Positions 43,390 through 52,799 of a DNA stretch of 64,000 nucleotides are shown here, piece after piece (position 1 is the stretch's first letter; every line of letters starts with the position of its first letter). Location: assembly GCF_000430745.1 (NCBI RefSeq), contig NZ_KE387232.1:49395-113394 (forward strand). Reading direction: 5' to 3'. Under the pieces are notes generated by a model. The model worked only from the letters and a program-made list of their open reading frames with translations, ran no database searches and was not told where the DNA came from. A program made the translations under genes and the position numbers. The stretch is from Fictibacillus gelatini DSM 15865. Lineage in GTDB: Bacteria; Bacillota; Bacilli; Bacillales; Fictibacillaceae.

Positions 43390-44723
43390 TACGCAAGCGC
43401 CGCCTCGTTAAAAAATTGCGGCAAATGCTCTTTATGGGCTTCAAGCAGTTCATCAAGGACTGCTTTGGCGACCTGGTCGCCCGGGACGAGCGGGTTAATC
43501 GTCATCGCAAGCAAGGCTTTCTCGTATGCTCCTGTAACCGCTGCTTCGGCCGCTACCCTCTCAAACGATTTCATTTGTTGGATGAGCCCGTTCACTTCAA
43601 CAGGAAGTTCTCCGACTGCGATCGGCTTTGGTCCATCCTTTGTGACGACACAATTGACTTCAACTGCGGATTCATTTGGGATGCCGGCAATAGCCCCGTT
43701 ATTTCGCACATTCAAGGTTTGAATGTCGCGCTTATCATTGTAAATGGAAGAAATTAAACGGCAAGCAGCATCGCTATAATAGGCGCCCCCGCGCTTTTCA
43801 AGTTGCGGTGGTTTAACCTTTAAATTCGGATCGCGGTAGAGCTCGAACAGCTCTTCCTCCAGGCGTTTTACCACTTCCGCCCGCGTCGTGCCGGATTGAA
43901 AGGATTCAAGTTCTTCCTCAAGAATTTCTTTCGTCTTGTAATAATAACGATGATAAGGGCAGAGAAGCATGCCGATCGATTTCAAGAAATCCGGCTGCCA
44001 CGGAATCGGAGCGATGTTCTTCATCGTCAATTGCTTCCCGGGATCCGTCAGCATATCGATGACCCGGTTCGTCACGACTTCTCCGTCCAAATAGACGTTT
44101 AATCCGTAAACGAGGTGATTCAAACCGGCAAAATCAATGTGAACCCGGCTTTCCTCGACCCCGAGCAATTTCGCGATTGATATTTTTGTATGAATTGGCA
44201 AGTTGCAGACGCCGACAACTTTTTTATGCTGGCTGTAGCGAAGCAAGGCCTCTGTTACCATGCCCGCCGGGTTTGTGAAATTAATAAGCCACGCATTCGG
44301 ACACAGTTCTTGCATATCTTCTGCGATGTCAAGTAGGACCGGGATCGTCCTCAACCCTTTAAACAGGCCGCCTGCACCAACCGTTTCCTGCCCGATCACC
44401 CCGTGCGAGAGTGGAATTCTCTCGTCTTTAATCCTCGCCTCAAGCAATCCGACGCGCATCTGAGTCGTGACAAAATCCGCATCCTTCAGAGCTTCCCTGC
44501 GATCCAATGTTAAATGGATGCTGATCGGAACCTTCGCCTTTTTTACCATTCGCTGCGCCAAACAACCGACGATTTCCAATTTCTCTTTTCCCGCTTCAAT
44601 ATCGACGAGCCACAACTCACGAACGGGCAATTCATCATACCGCTTAATGAACCCTTCGATCAGCTCGGGCGTATAACTCGATCCTCCGCCGATCGTAACA
44701 ATCTTCACTCCTTTATTGCCCAT
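43389..44723 (-). CDS. GH4 family 6-phospho-beta-glucosidase-type enzyme
   Basis: 444 residues. The N-terminal NAD-binding loop is [33 protein letters not shown] has the Cys and Asn of the Mn2+ and substrate site; [14 protein letters not shown] carries the conserved histidine. GH4 enzymes cleave 6-phosphoglycosides by an NAD+-dependent oxidation-elimination mechanism. The best match by motif is LicH/CelF type 6-phospho-beta-glucosidase; in this operon a 6-phospho amino-sugar disaccharide is a plausible substrate. ATG 44723 follows AGGAG; the longer open frame upstream is not needed. Confidence 0.88.
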   Translation of the reverse strand: MGNKGVKIVTIGGGSSYTPELIEGFIKRYDELPVRELWLVDIEAGKEKLEIVGCLAQRMVKKAKVPISIHLTLDRREALKDADFVTTQMRVGLLEARIKDERIPLSHGVIGQETVGAGGLFKGLRTIPVLLDIAEDMQELCPNAWLINFTNPAGMVTEALLRYSQHKKVVGVCNLPIHTKISIAKLLGVEESRVHIDFAGLNHLVYGLNVYLDGEVVTNRVIDMLTDPGKQLTMKNIAPIPWQPDFLKSIGMLLCPYHRYYYKTKEILEEELESFQSGTTRAEVVKRLEEELFELYRDPNLKVKPPQLEKRGGAYYSDAACRLISSIYNDKRDIQTLNVRNNGAIAGIPNESAVEVNCVVTKDGPKPIAVGELPVEVNGLIQQMKSFERVAAEAAVTGAYEKALLAMTINPLVPGDQVAKAVLDELLEAHKEHLPQFFNEAALA

Positions 44724-44740
44724 GTTAAACACTCCTGATC

Positions 44741-45034
44741 TTAAATTTTCGTTAAATAGATTAATAGGTAAGATAATGCCGAACATCCGGCCAACGAGAA
44801 CAGAAAGCATTTCAAAAGGGGCTTCCTTTCTTTAAAAATGGCATCGATATACGTAAGAACGATCGTCAACGCCATACTTGCCGAAATGCTCGTGCTGATA
44901 AAAAGGCTGATGTCTTTCCGAATCCCGAGCGCTGTAAGAACCGGGACAAAGACAATATTTGATCCGCAAACGATCAATAAAAACGTAAAAATGCCTTTAA
45001 GGCTGAACCTCCGCAATCTTCCTTCGCTATCCAT
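44741..45034 (-). CDS. Small three-helix membrane protein
   Basis: 97 residues with three hydrophobic helices (about 13-33, 42-62, 70-93). I do not recognise the family. The ATG follows GAGGTGA. It lies between the PTS IIC and GH4 genes in the same orientation and with short gaps, so it is cotranscribed. It may help the permease or transport a related compound, but the sequence gives no direct clue. Confidence 0.65.
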   Translation of the reverse strand: MDSEGRLRRFSLKGIFTFLLIVCGSNIVFVPVLTALGIRKDISLFISTSISASMALTIVLTYIDAIFKERKPLLKCFLFSLAGCSALSYLLIYLTKI

Positions 45035-45117
45035 ATGCAATCACCTCAAAAGGAAAAGTGAGAAGCGCGCGAAAAACGACTCTCACTTTTATTTGGAATT
45101 CCTGTCCCTCTGTTCGC

Positions 45118-46404
45118 TTACATCGATAAAGTAGTGCCGCTATCAGCCTGCTCGCTTTGTTCCATCTTCGCCATCTTATGGTCATATATTTTGAAAAATG
45201 GGAAGTAGATGACAAAGGAAATGGCGATATTGATGACGACAAGGACGACAGCTCTCCAGTCGCCGCCAGTCGCCAAATAAGCACCAATCGGAGCCGGCAA
45301 AGTCCATGGCGGCATAATATACGTCGCAGATACTAACCCGGTTGTCGTTGCGACATACGAAAGAATCGTCGTGACAATCGGCGTAATGACGAACGGAATG
45401 ATCAATAGCGGATTCAATACGATTGGCGCCCCAAATACGATGGGCTCATTAATATTGAATATCCCTGGAATGACCCCCGTCCTTCCCACCGCTTTTAAAT
45501 ATTTGGAACGGGAAAAGAAAATCATCGCAAGAACGAGACCTAAAGTCGCCCCGGAACCGCCGATCCAGATGAACCATTGGAAAAACGTTTCTGGAGCCGT
45601 ATACGGCAAGTTTTGCGAACCAGTCGCCGCCACTTCCGCGTTTTTCGCAAGGTACACTTCCCATAACGGCCGCGCTACCGGACCGACAACGGAATCTCCG
45701 TGAATCCCAAACGACCAGAAGAAAACGATGAGAATAACCGGTACGAGAACGCCAAAAATGCTGTCCCCTGCTTTAACAAAAGGACTGACAACTTGTTCAA
45801 CGACATGATGCAAATCGACGCCGAATACGACGGTTACAAGTGACATTAATAAAATGACGATGGCGACAGGAATGAGTGCTTCAAACGAACGCGACACCGA
45901 TGACGGCACTTGTTCGGGCATTTTTATTGTAATTCGCTTCGTCTTGCAAAATCGCAATATTTCAACGGAAACGATCGAAACGAGCATCGCAACAAACAAT
46001 CCGTGCCCTCCCAGATTCGTCATTGGCAGCATAAATTGTCCTTTGACGAGTTGCGGGGTAATGGTGAGTAAAAGCGCGGCTACCGATAATTGGCCGCCTG
46101 AAAGCGGGTCTAATTTATAGCTTTTTGCCAGGTTATAGCCTAAACCGAAAGAAATGTATAAGGTCATAATAAACATCGTCAGGCGGTAAGGAATTAAAAT
46201 TTCAAAAATATGCTTTTTCGCCCATAGAGCGAGTGCCCAGTCTTTCGGAACCGGCGGGAAGGCCAATATCAAAAAGAAGCTTCCAACAATGATGAACGGC
46301 AGCGCGGAAATGACGCCATCGCGAATCGCTCTTAAATGGCGCTGCTCCGAAATTTTTGCCATTGGCCCGGACAATTTCTTTTCTAAAAAATCGACAAAAC
46401 TCAT
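45118..46404 (-). CDS. PTS cellobiose/chitobiose-type EIIC permease
   Basis: 428 residues, about ten membrane helices, Lac/Chb family IIC. The N-terminal amphipathic FVDFLEKKLSGPMAKISEQRHLRAIRDG and FFWSFGIHGDSVVGPVARPLWE match the family, including the His and Glu region of the sugar site. GIFNINEPIVFGAPIVLNP is the conserved C-terminal loop. It imports a beta-linked disaccharide while IIB phosphorylates it. The operon context points to a cell-wall derived disaccharide, which is an inference. Confidence 0.92.
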   Translation of the reverse strand: MSFVDFLEKKLSGPMAKISEQRHLRAIRDGVISALPFIIVGSFFLILAFPPVPKDWALALWAKKHIFEILIPYRLTMFIMTLYISFGLGYNLAKSYKLDPLSGGQLSVAALLLTITPQLVKGQFMLPMTNLGGHGLFVAMLVSIVSVEILRFCKTKRITIKMPEQVPSSVSRSFEALIPVAIVILLMSLVTVVFGVDLHHVVEQVVSPFVKAGDSIFGVLVPVILIVFFWSFGIHGDSVVGPVARPLWEVYLAKNAEVAATGSQNLPYTAPETFFQWFIWIGGSGATLGLVLAMIFFSRSKYLKAVGRTGVIPGIFNINEPIVFGAPIVLNPLLIIPFVITPIVTTILSYVATTTGLVSATYIMPPWTLPAPIGAYLATGGDWRAVVLVVINIAISFVIYFPFFKIYDHKMAKMEQSEQADSGTTLSM

Positions 46405-46434
46405 GTAAACCCCCCCGTTACATTTAACGTTTAC

Positions 46435-46746
46435 TTACATGTTTAAAAGTTCTTTCAACTTTTGTAGCAATAGCGGCCCTCCTAAAGGTGTATATGCTTG
46501 CGGTGGAATCGGACCACACGGGATGGAAGCTTCATCCGCAATTTTCTTTACCGAATCCAACCGGTGCCTTACTTGAGGGGCAACCATAATAGCATCCCAG
46601 CCATTGTCAACTTCGTTTTCCAATTCACCCGTACCGGTCGCAAGCACTTCCATTTCCATCCCTTGCTTTTCGGCTTCTTTTTTTAAAGCGCTTACAACAA
46701 TTGCACTTGACATGCCTCCTGAGCACACAAATAAAACTTTCATCAT
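46435..46746 (-). CDS. PTS lactose/cellobiose-type EIIB
   Basis: 103 residues. The phosphorylated cysteine is in LFVCSGGMSSAIV near the N-terminus, and AIMVAPQVRHRLDSVKK forms the second conserved region. It receives phosphate from the IIA and passes it to the sugar bound by IIC. It is the first gene of the operon; the promoter with an overlapping palindrome lies about 100 bases upstream. Confidence 0.92.
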   Translation of the reverse strand: MMKVLFVCSGGMSSAIVVSALKKEAEKQGMEMEVLATGTGELENEVDNGWDAIMVAPQVRHRLDSVKKIADEASIPCGPIPPQAYTPLGGPLLLQKLKELLNM

Positions 46747-46849
46747 TTATCGTTCCTCCCCATTTTATCTATCTTCAACATCCGTTTAGTCTATTGGCGA
46801 ATCCCGATCACCCCCAATAAAGATTGGAAAAATTCAAACATTTACCTCT

Positions 46850-46877
46850 ATTATACAATGATGAAATTTAATTTCAA
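46850..46877 (-). promoter_or_regulatory. Operon promoter with overlapping RpiR/MurR-like palindrome
   Basis: On the minus strand TTGAAA (46877-46872), a 16-bp spacer and TATAAT (46855-46850). The palindrome TGAAAT-TTA-ATTTCA (46862-46876) covers the -35 box and part of the spacer. A second, weaker copy is at 46895-46911. The form resembles RpiR-family operators and does not match a CcpA cre site. Confidence 0.6.
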
Positions 46878-46971
46878 TACAATTTTATAATACTTCAAAA
46901 TTTTATTTCAATCATTGTAAATCGACATTTCCAAAGGATAGCTTTCGACATACTCTGGAATGTTTGCCGGA

Positions 46972-47007
46972 AAACTAAAAAACGCCTTGACTGGCGTTTT
47001 TTAGTTT
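46972..47007. terminator. Terminator downstream of the large teichoic acid gene
   Basis: AAACTAAAAAACGCC (46972-46986) pairs perfectly with GGCGTTTTTTAGTTT (46993-47007). Confidence 0.9.
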
Positions 47008-47010
47008 CGT

Positions 47011-50000
47011 CTATTTAGAAAAAAGTCGGTCTACAACACGCTCGGTAGCTTTTCCATCTTCTAAGCCGCAATATTTTTCATAAAATGCTTCGTACCGTTC
47101 GCCATAGCGCTGTTGAATCTGATCAATATTACGGACCGCATCGATGATGTCATCCGTCGTTCGCAGAAAAGGCCCCGGCGCTTCCTCTTCAAAATTCATA
47201 TAGAATCCGCGCAGCTGATCTCGATACAACTCGAAGTCATACGTGTAAAACAACATCGGCCGCTTCAAATTGGCAAAGTCAAACATAACGGAAGAATAAT
47301 CGGTCATTAAAATATCCGTAATTAAATAAAGCTCTTGAATATCCGGGTATTTCGAGACATTGTAAACAAAATCTCGAACTTCTTCCGGGATATGGATCTT
47401 GCCACTAACGACAACATGCATCCGCAAGAGAAGAATATATTCTTCCCCCAGTTTCTCTTTCAGCAGTTCAAAATCAAACGGGATATCAAATACAAATTTG
47501 TTCTTCTCCTTTTGATTGTCACGAAAAGTAGGTGCATAAAGGATAACTTTTTTATTTTCAGGCAATCCAAGGCGCTCTTTAACTATTTCAGCCATCTTCT
47601 CTTTTTCCGGTTTATAAAAAATATCGTTTCGCGGATAGCCTACCTCAAGTATATTCCCGGTATATCGAAAGGCACTTTTGAATGCATTTGTTGCATATTC
47701 GCTGGGTGAAATTAAATAGTCCCATCTTTGGCTCGCTTTATATATCCGTTCTACATAATCTTCGCTTCGTCCATGGACCTGTTTAATATCAAACGCCATT
47801 TTTTTCAATGGTGTTCCATGCCAAGTTTGAATATAAATTGTCTCTTTTCTTTTCTTCAGATGAGTAGGGAAATTTTGGTTATTAACCCAATATTTAGCTT
47901 TAGCTAAGTAATAATAATATTTTGGGCTTAACCGTGCCACACGTATCGTATGGTCATCATGAAAACGATGTTTTTTATTATAAAACCAGACTTTATTAAA
48001 TTTCAAGCCACGCTTAATGATTTCCTCATAAATCATCTTTGGACTATCCGCATATTGTTTACCGACTCCACTTTCGAAAACAATTAACTTATTATCAACT
48101 GGTAAGACACGTCGCATGATATTGTATAAGAAATGCATAGTTGGAAAATAGTAGTGACTTTTTCGGAACCGTTTATAAAATGCTCTAACAAGTTCATCTT
48201 CGGATATCTTTTTAAGAATAGACTTCCTCGTTTTAAATTTGTCAACTGCCTCATAAATACGTTTACTTGCATTAAGATCCGTGTATTTTAAAAACTTAGA
48301 AGCTCTCACTTGATTTTCCGGTTTCATTAAAAAGTCATTTTTAGCATATTCTTCAATATGTTGAAGAATTTCGTTAACATCATACACAATATCCCCCGGT
48401 AGATCGTTATCTAAATCAAGATGTGACCCTCGTTTTCCTATAAATCGTTTCCTATCAAACTGGTAATAAAGAATAGGACGATGCAAGAAACTAAAGTCAA
48501 AGCCAACACTTGAATAATCAGTGAGCATCATTGCACTTTCTTTCATTAAGTATTGAACATCAACTTCCCCCTGACTTATTACTCTAACGGGCGCGTCTTT
48601 GAAAAAATGTGTGAATTTTTGCATGTTAGGGTGTAAACAAAGGATAATTTCAAATTGATATTTATTCGCGAGATCATGTAGACTCGGATGATAAACTAAT
48701 TCGCGATAACGGTCAAAGTACTCACTTTCTAAAAACGCATCATCCGTAACTAGCCACTCACGCCAAGTAGGAATAATTAAAAGTTGCCTTTTTTTATCAA
48801 CATCTTTTTTCAGTAAACTGTCAAAACGTGATAAACCAGTAACCGCGACTTCGTAAGAATCGTATCCAAAATCGTTAACAATCATTCGTTTTTCAAAATC
48901 AGAGCTTACGATAAACAAATCGGTAGAAAAGCTGGGAGAGCTCTTTCCATAAAAGTGAACCGTGTTTTTCGTGCCCATTACACCATGTTGCAAAAATATT
49001 TTTTTAGCTTTAACAGCTTTCTTAAATTCATTTGTACGTAATGGATAAAGATAATCGGGATGATGAGATCCAATTATACGGGTTGCCATCAACGTATGCC
49101 AAATGTGCTCCTTTGACTTAAAATAAAGGATATTCCCTAAATCTTTGATATTTCTTAATTCTGTAGAGTTCTCCTCAATAACATAAAACACATTACGTTT
49201 TGGATGATTTTGCCTCATATATTTAAAAAAATGATAACCTGTATCTTGTGCTTTATATGGACGTTCACCAACAACCCAAATTTCACGTTTTCGATAAAAT
49301 AGGCGGAGCAACCAGGCCCAGCGCATCATTTTTTTCAGATAAAGAAATACATCCCTTTCAAATTCATCTACTTGAAGTGATAATTTAAACGCCTTAATTG
49401 TAAAATATGGCGTAATACCATACATTTTATTTTTGCCCTTTGCATAACCACCTTTTGCAAAGTAGCGGGCCTTAAAACGCGGGTTCCCTAATCGTATTAA
49501 TGTTTTATCTTGTTGATCATGCAAATTTAGTTCTAGATATAAATCATAAATATCTTGTAGTAACGAATGTTCTATAACCGTATTTGTTAAATCAATATCA
49601 ATATGATAAACATATCGATTTAGTCCATATTTTTCTTCAACATCTTTCTCGAGTAATTGTATTGAAATAGGAACCCTCGCCTCAATATTAGTATCTCGAC
49701 CTTGTAAAAACAAATAACTCGATTTAATTATTTTTGAATGCTTTGTAAATATTCTCCCACTAATTTTCAATCTCTCGCCTTTTGTTTTTAACCGATCAAT
49801 TGTTGCTTTTATATTTGGTTTTAATTCTTGGTTAACAGCAAAGGCTAAATTCCCCTTTTTCGTTATGAAAAAGATGCACTTTTGCCCATCCACTTCAAAA
49901 TAGTCGAGACCTTCGCAGTGCGTATTTTGAAACCGGCCTAATCGAATAAGATATTCAGCATCATATCCTCCATCGTCACGCAATACAAATTCCGCTTTTT

Positions 50001-50340
50001 CTTCGATTGAAGCAAGCCTTTTCTCGCCAATCTCTTCTTTAGGGACGCTAATCAAAAGATAAATGTCATAAAAATCCCCTTCACTATTATCAAACAGGCT
50101 TTTGTTATCTGTTAAATGAATATTGAACTCAAACTGCGAAGAAGGAGTGATTTCCTCTATTTTGTATTTTTTTTCGTTCGATCGCGAGACAAACCATAAC
50201 TCTTTCGCTTTATAAGCTTCCTTAGCGAATGCCCCCTTTATGGTTAGATGAGATCCGTTTTGTGTGATGGCAATATTTCGCTTCAGTTTAATTATTTTTT
50301 TACGAAACCATTTTCGCTTTAATTTTTGAATCAGGCTCAT
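47011..50340 (-). CDS. Tandem-domain CDP-glycerol glycerophosphotransferase (TagB/TagF-like)
   Basis: 1109 residues: a beta-rich N-terminal part (about 1-360) and two Glyphos_transf domains. The first (about 370-700) is divergent, with FLQHGVMGTKN and MLTDYSSVGFDF. The second (about 760-1105) has IYIQTWHGTPLKKMAF, SPSEYATNAFKSAF, YPRNDIF and LMTDYSSVMFDFANLKRPMLFY and is closely related to the TagF protein upstream. Such enzymes transfer glycerol-3-phosphate (or ribitol phosphate) from CDP-alcohol to teichoic acid at the membrane. Usual TagF has one such domain. Most of the gene is visibly more AT-rich than its neighbours, except near its 3' end. Confidence 0.85.
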   Translation of the reverse strand: MSLIQKLKRKWFRKKIIKLKRNIAITQNGSHLTIKGAFAKEAYKAKELWFVSRSNEKKYKIEEITPSSQFEFNIHLTDNKSLFDNSEGDFYDIYLLISVPKEEIGEKRLASIEEKAEFVLRDDGGYDAEYLIRLGRFQNTHCEGLDYFEVDGQKCIFFITKKGNLAFAVNQELKPNIKATIDRLKTKGERLKISGRIFTKHSKIIKSSYLFLQGRDTNIEARVPISIQLLEKDVEEKYGLNRYVYHIDIDLTNTVIEHSLLQDIYDLYLELNLHDQQDKTLIRLGNPRFKARYFAKGGYAKGKNKMYGITPYFTIKAFKLSLQVDEFERDVFLYLKKMMRWAWLLRLFYRKREIWVVGERPYKAQDTGYHFFKYMRQNHPKRNVFYVIEENSTELRNIKDLGNILYFKSKEHIWHTLMATRIIGSHHPDYLYPLRTNEFKKAVKAKKIFLQHGVMGTKNTVHFYGKSSPSFSTDLFIVSSDFEKRMIVNDFGYDSYEVAVTGLSRFDSLLKKDVDKKRQLLIIPTWREWLVTDDAFLESEYFDRYRELVYHPSLHDLANKYQFEIILCLHPNMQKFTHFFKDAPVRVISQGEVDVQYLMKESAMMLTDYSSVGFDFSFLHRPILYYQFDRKRFIGKRGSHLDLDNDLPGDIVYDVNEILQHIEEYAKNDFLMKPENQVRASKFLKYTDLNASKRIYEAVDKFKTRKSILKKISEDELVRAFYKRFRKSHYYFPTMHFLYNIMRRVLPVDNKLIVFESGVGKQYADSPKMIYEEIIKRGLKFNKVWFYNKKHRFHDDHTIRVARLSPKYYYYLAKAKYWVNNQNFPTHLKKRKETIYIQTWHGTPLKKMAFDIKQVHGRSEDYVERIYKASQRWDYLISPSEYATNAFKSAFRYTGNILEVGYPRNDIFYKPEKEKMAEIVKERLGLPENKKVILYAPTFRDNQKEKNKFVFDIPFDFELLKEKLGEEYILLLRMHVVVSGKIHIPEEVRDFVYNVSKYPDIQELYLITDILMTDYSSVMFDFANLKRPMLFYTYDFELYRDQLRGFYMNFEEEAPGPFLRTTDDIIDAVRNIDQIQQRYGERYEAFYEKYCGLEDGKATERVVDRLFSK

Positions 50341-50433
50341 TCACTTTCTCCTCCCTAATGCTACCAACTTAGTCTATAATAACTTTTAAATTTTTTCTAC
50401 TGGTTATTTTCGTATATTTATAACTAAAAAATA

Positions 50434-50464
50434 AGGACAGTCGCAAAAGTATTGCAACCGCCCT
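50434..50464 (-). terminator. Hairpin terminator of tagF
   Basis: A 13-bp stem with several G-T pairs (minus strand AGGGCGGTTGCAA with TTGCGACTGTCCT), followed by TATTTTTTAG. Confidence 0.65.
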
Positions 50465-50481
50465 GATGGTAGTTATTCATA

Positions 50482-52737
50482 TTATTTATTTAGAAAAACA
50501 CGTTCAACGACTTTTTGGGAAGAATGTCCGGTTTCAAGATAACAAAACTTGTCGTAAAACTCATCCAATATTTCTGAAGGCTTGAAATCGTTCGCTTCAA
50601 TTTCACGAATCGACCGGATGACTTCAGGCGTCGTTTTCACAAGCGGTCCGGGAGCGTACTGTTCAAAGTCAAAATAAAAGCCTCTTAGCTTGTCGCGGTA
50701 TGTTTCAATGTCATAGACATAAAAGATCATTGGCCGCTTCAAATTCGCATAATCAAAAAATACAGAAGAATAGTCCGTTATCAACAAATCAGCAATTAAA
50801 TAAAGCTCGCGAATGTCTTTATGGCTTGAAAAATCATAGGCAAATCCTTCAAAAGGCGCCAGGTCAAAGTTTTCAGCAACGAGATAATGCATTCTTAAAA
50901 TGAGCACATAATCATCGCCAAGCTTCTCTCGCAATAAATTTAAATCTAAATCAAGATCAAATTTGTACCGGCCTTTGCCGTAAAACTGGTCATCCCGCCA
51001 TGTAGGCGCATATAAGATGATTTTTTTATCCAGAGGAACACCAAGGCTCTCTTTCAATTTGCGGACAGAATCCGGGTTATTCTCCAAATGCAAGAAGTCA
51101 TTTCTCGGATAGCCCGATTCAATCATTTCTTTTTCAAATTGGAACGCTCGTTTGAAAATTTCGGTTGAATACGCGTTTGGAGAAATTAAATAATCCCATC
51201 TCCGCGCTTCGCGGATAAAATTTCGCTTATATTTTTTCGTATTCGTTCCTGGCATATGAACTTCATCCATATCGGCAGCCAGTCTCTTTAAAGGGGTGCC
51301 GTGCCATGTTTGTAAATAAATAGTATGAGCCGGTTTTGGAATCCATAACGGCAAGCGGCTATTGACCACCCAGTATCGTGCCCGTGCCATTAAAAACAGC
51401 CATCGAATGGAGAAACGTCTAACGCAAGGAATACTGTCATCCCCGCGGCTTTCGTATGTTTTCCGGTTAAAGCTCCATACCATTTTATACTCTGGATGAT
51501 TTTCACATAAGTATTCGTAAATAGCCCGGGGATTGTCGCTATATTGTTTTCCGGCAAAGCTTTCGAACATAATTAAGTTTTTCTTCGCCGGCAGAAATCC
51601 GACAAATTTGAATACGAGTAAATACGCCGCTTTCGTTAATTTATGGCGTTTTACTTTGCCGCCAAGCTTTTTCGCGCGGGAGATCAGCTCTCTTTTCAAA
51701 CTATATTCAGCAATGCGAAGTGAAACATTTCTGCTTTTTTTCCGGGCTTTCAGGCTGAATTTTTTCTTGCCGTTTTTCGATTTCAAAATAATGGATTGAC
51801 CCGGATTTCCTTTATGGCGAATCCACTTTAATGGGGACGCTAAAGGAACTTCACCTTCAATTACGTCATTATCTTGTAATTCCATCCAAAGCTTTAAAGA
51901 TCGATCCTCCGGTACGGATCCGAATGGACCAAGTTCAACTTCAACTTCAAACCCCGCGGAGTCGTAATTTCTTCCTTTCTTTCCGTAACGTTCGGTTAAG
52001 TCATTTCGTTTAACCGTTCGGGCTTCAAAACGATATTCATTCCCGTCTTTATGCTTTAATACAAGCGTCTTCTTCCGATTTTCTTCTGTTGACGTTACAT
52101 CAGTATGAATCACATAGCCCGTTAACGATAATTTTCCACTTTTGCTTAGCGACATCTCTTCGATTTTAGCGATGACACCCGGTTCACGGGCCTTAATTGA
52201 GACATTCCCTTTATTTGTCGTATAAGGAATGATCACATTTTCGATGGCTGGATTCGTGTAATACAGCAATTCGAGATATGGTTCGTTGCTTTTTAAACGA
52301 TATCTTTTAATAACTGGCCCGCGTTCATTATCTTCGGAAGCATCCGCTTCATCCAAATCCGTTTCATTTTCCGCCTCATCGTCCTCTGCAGGATCATCTT
52401 CACCTAACGTTGTTTCTTCTTCTTCCGTCTCTTCGTCCGTTTGCTCCACTTCTAAAACGATATAAGCGTCCCAAACGCCGCCTTCCGCTAGTTGTTCAGC
52501 GTATTCTGCCAGAGGAATAACCGCTTCTAAACGGCGGAACTCATCGATCTCTTCTATTTGATGCAATGGAAATGAAAGCTCTTGAGCTGACTGGCGGTTA
52601 ATGAAAAGAATCGACTTATTTACTGCATTTTCATAAGCTTCATTATGTTTAAAATGAATTTGCAAACGATACTGATCGTTTGCAAACGTTAGTGAATGAA
52701 GGGTACGATTTCGAATCGTAGTGTTTCTGACATCCAT
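50482..52737 (-). CDS. tagF: CDP-glycerol:poly(glycerophosphate) glycerophosphotransferase TagF
   Basis: 751 residues. A beta-rich N-terminal domain (1-350) and a C-terminal Glyphos_transf domain (about 375-745) with LMFESFAGKQYSDNP-like opening, IYLQTWHGTPLKRLA (catalytic His), SPNAYSTEIFKRAF, SGYPRND and LLITDYSSVFFDYANLKRP. It polymerises poly(glycerol phosphate) from CDP-glycerol. Residues 99-140 are a low-complexity insertion of mostly Glu and Asp. It follows tagD, which makes CDP-glycerol, and is separated from it by a small hairpin. Confidence 0.9.
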   Translation of the reverse strand: MDVRNTTIRNRTLHSLTFANDQYRLQIHFKHNEAYENAVNKSILFINRQSAQELSFPLHQIEEIDEFRRLEAVIPLAEYAEQLAEGGVWDAYIVLEVEQTDEETEEEETTLGEDDPAEDDEAENETDLDEADASEDNERGPVIKRYRLKSNEPYLELLYYTNPAIENVIIPYTTNKGNVSIKAREPGVIAKIEEMSLSKSGKLSLTGYVIHTDVTSTEENRKKTLVLKHKDGNEYRFEARTVKRNDLTERYGKKGRNYDSAGFEVEVELGPFGSVPEDRSLKLWMELQDNDVIEGEVPLASPLKWIRHKGNPGQSIILKSKNGKKKFSLKARKKSRNVSLRIAEYSLKRELISRAKKLGGKVKRHKLTKAAYLLVFKFVGFLPAKKNLIMFESFAGKQYSDNPRAIYEYLCENHPEYKMVWSFNRKTYESRGDDSIPCVRRFSIRWLFLMARARYWVVNSRLPLWIPKPAHTIYLQTWHGTPLKRLAADMDEVHMPGTNTKKYKRNFIREARRWDYLISPNAYSTEIFKRAFQFEKEMIESGYPRNDFLHLENNPDSVRKLKESLGVPLDKKIILYAPTWRDDQFYGKGRYKFDLDLDLNLLREKLGDDYVLILRMHYLVAENFDLAPFEGFAYDFSSHKDIRELYLIADLLITDYSSVFFDYANLKRPMIFYVYDIETYRDKLRGFYFDFEQYAPGPLVKTTPEVIRSIREIEANDFKPSEILDEFYDKFCYLETGHSSQKVVERVFLNK

Positions 52738-52765
52738 TTCTGCAATTACTCTCCTTCAATAGAAA

Positions 52766-52783
52766 ACTCGGCTATAGCCGAGT
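52766..52783 (-). terminator. Intercistronic hairpin between tagD and tagF
   Basis: ACTCGGC-TATA-GCCGAGT is a perfect hairpin followed on the minus strand by TTTTCT. It may attenuate tagF transcription. Confidence 0.65.
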
Positions 52784-52799
52784 GTAATGAACTAATCTT

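Noticed and set aside
46862..46876. CcpA cre site upstream of the PTS operon
   Set aside because: The palindrome lacks the central CG of cre sites and fits the RpiR type better.
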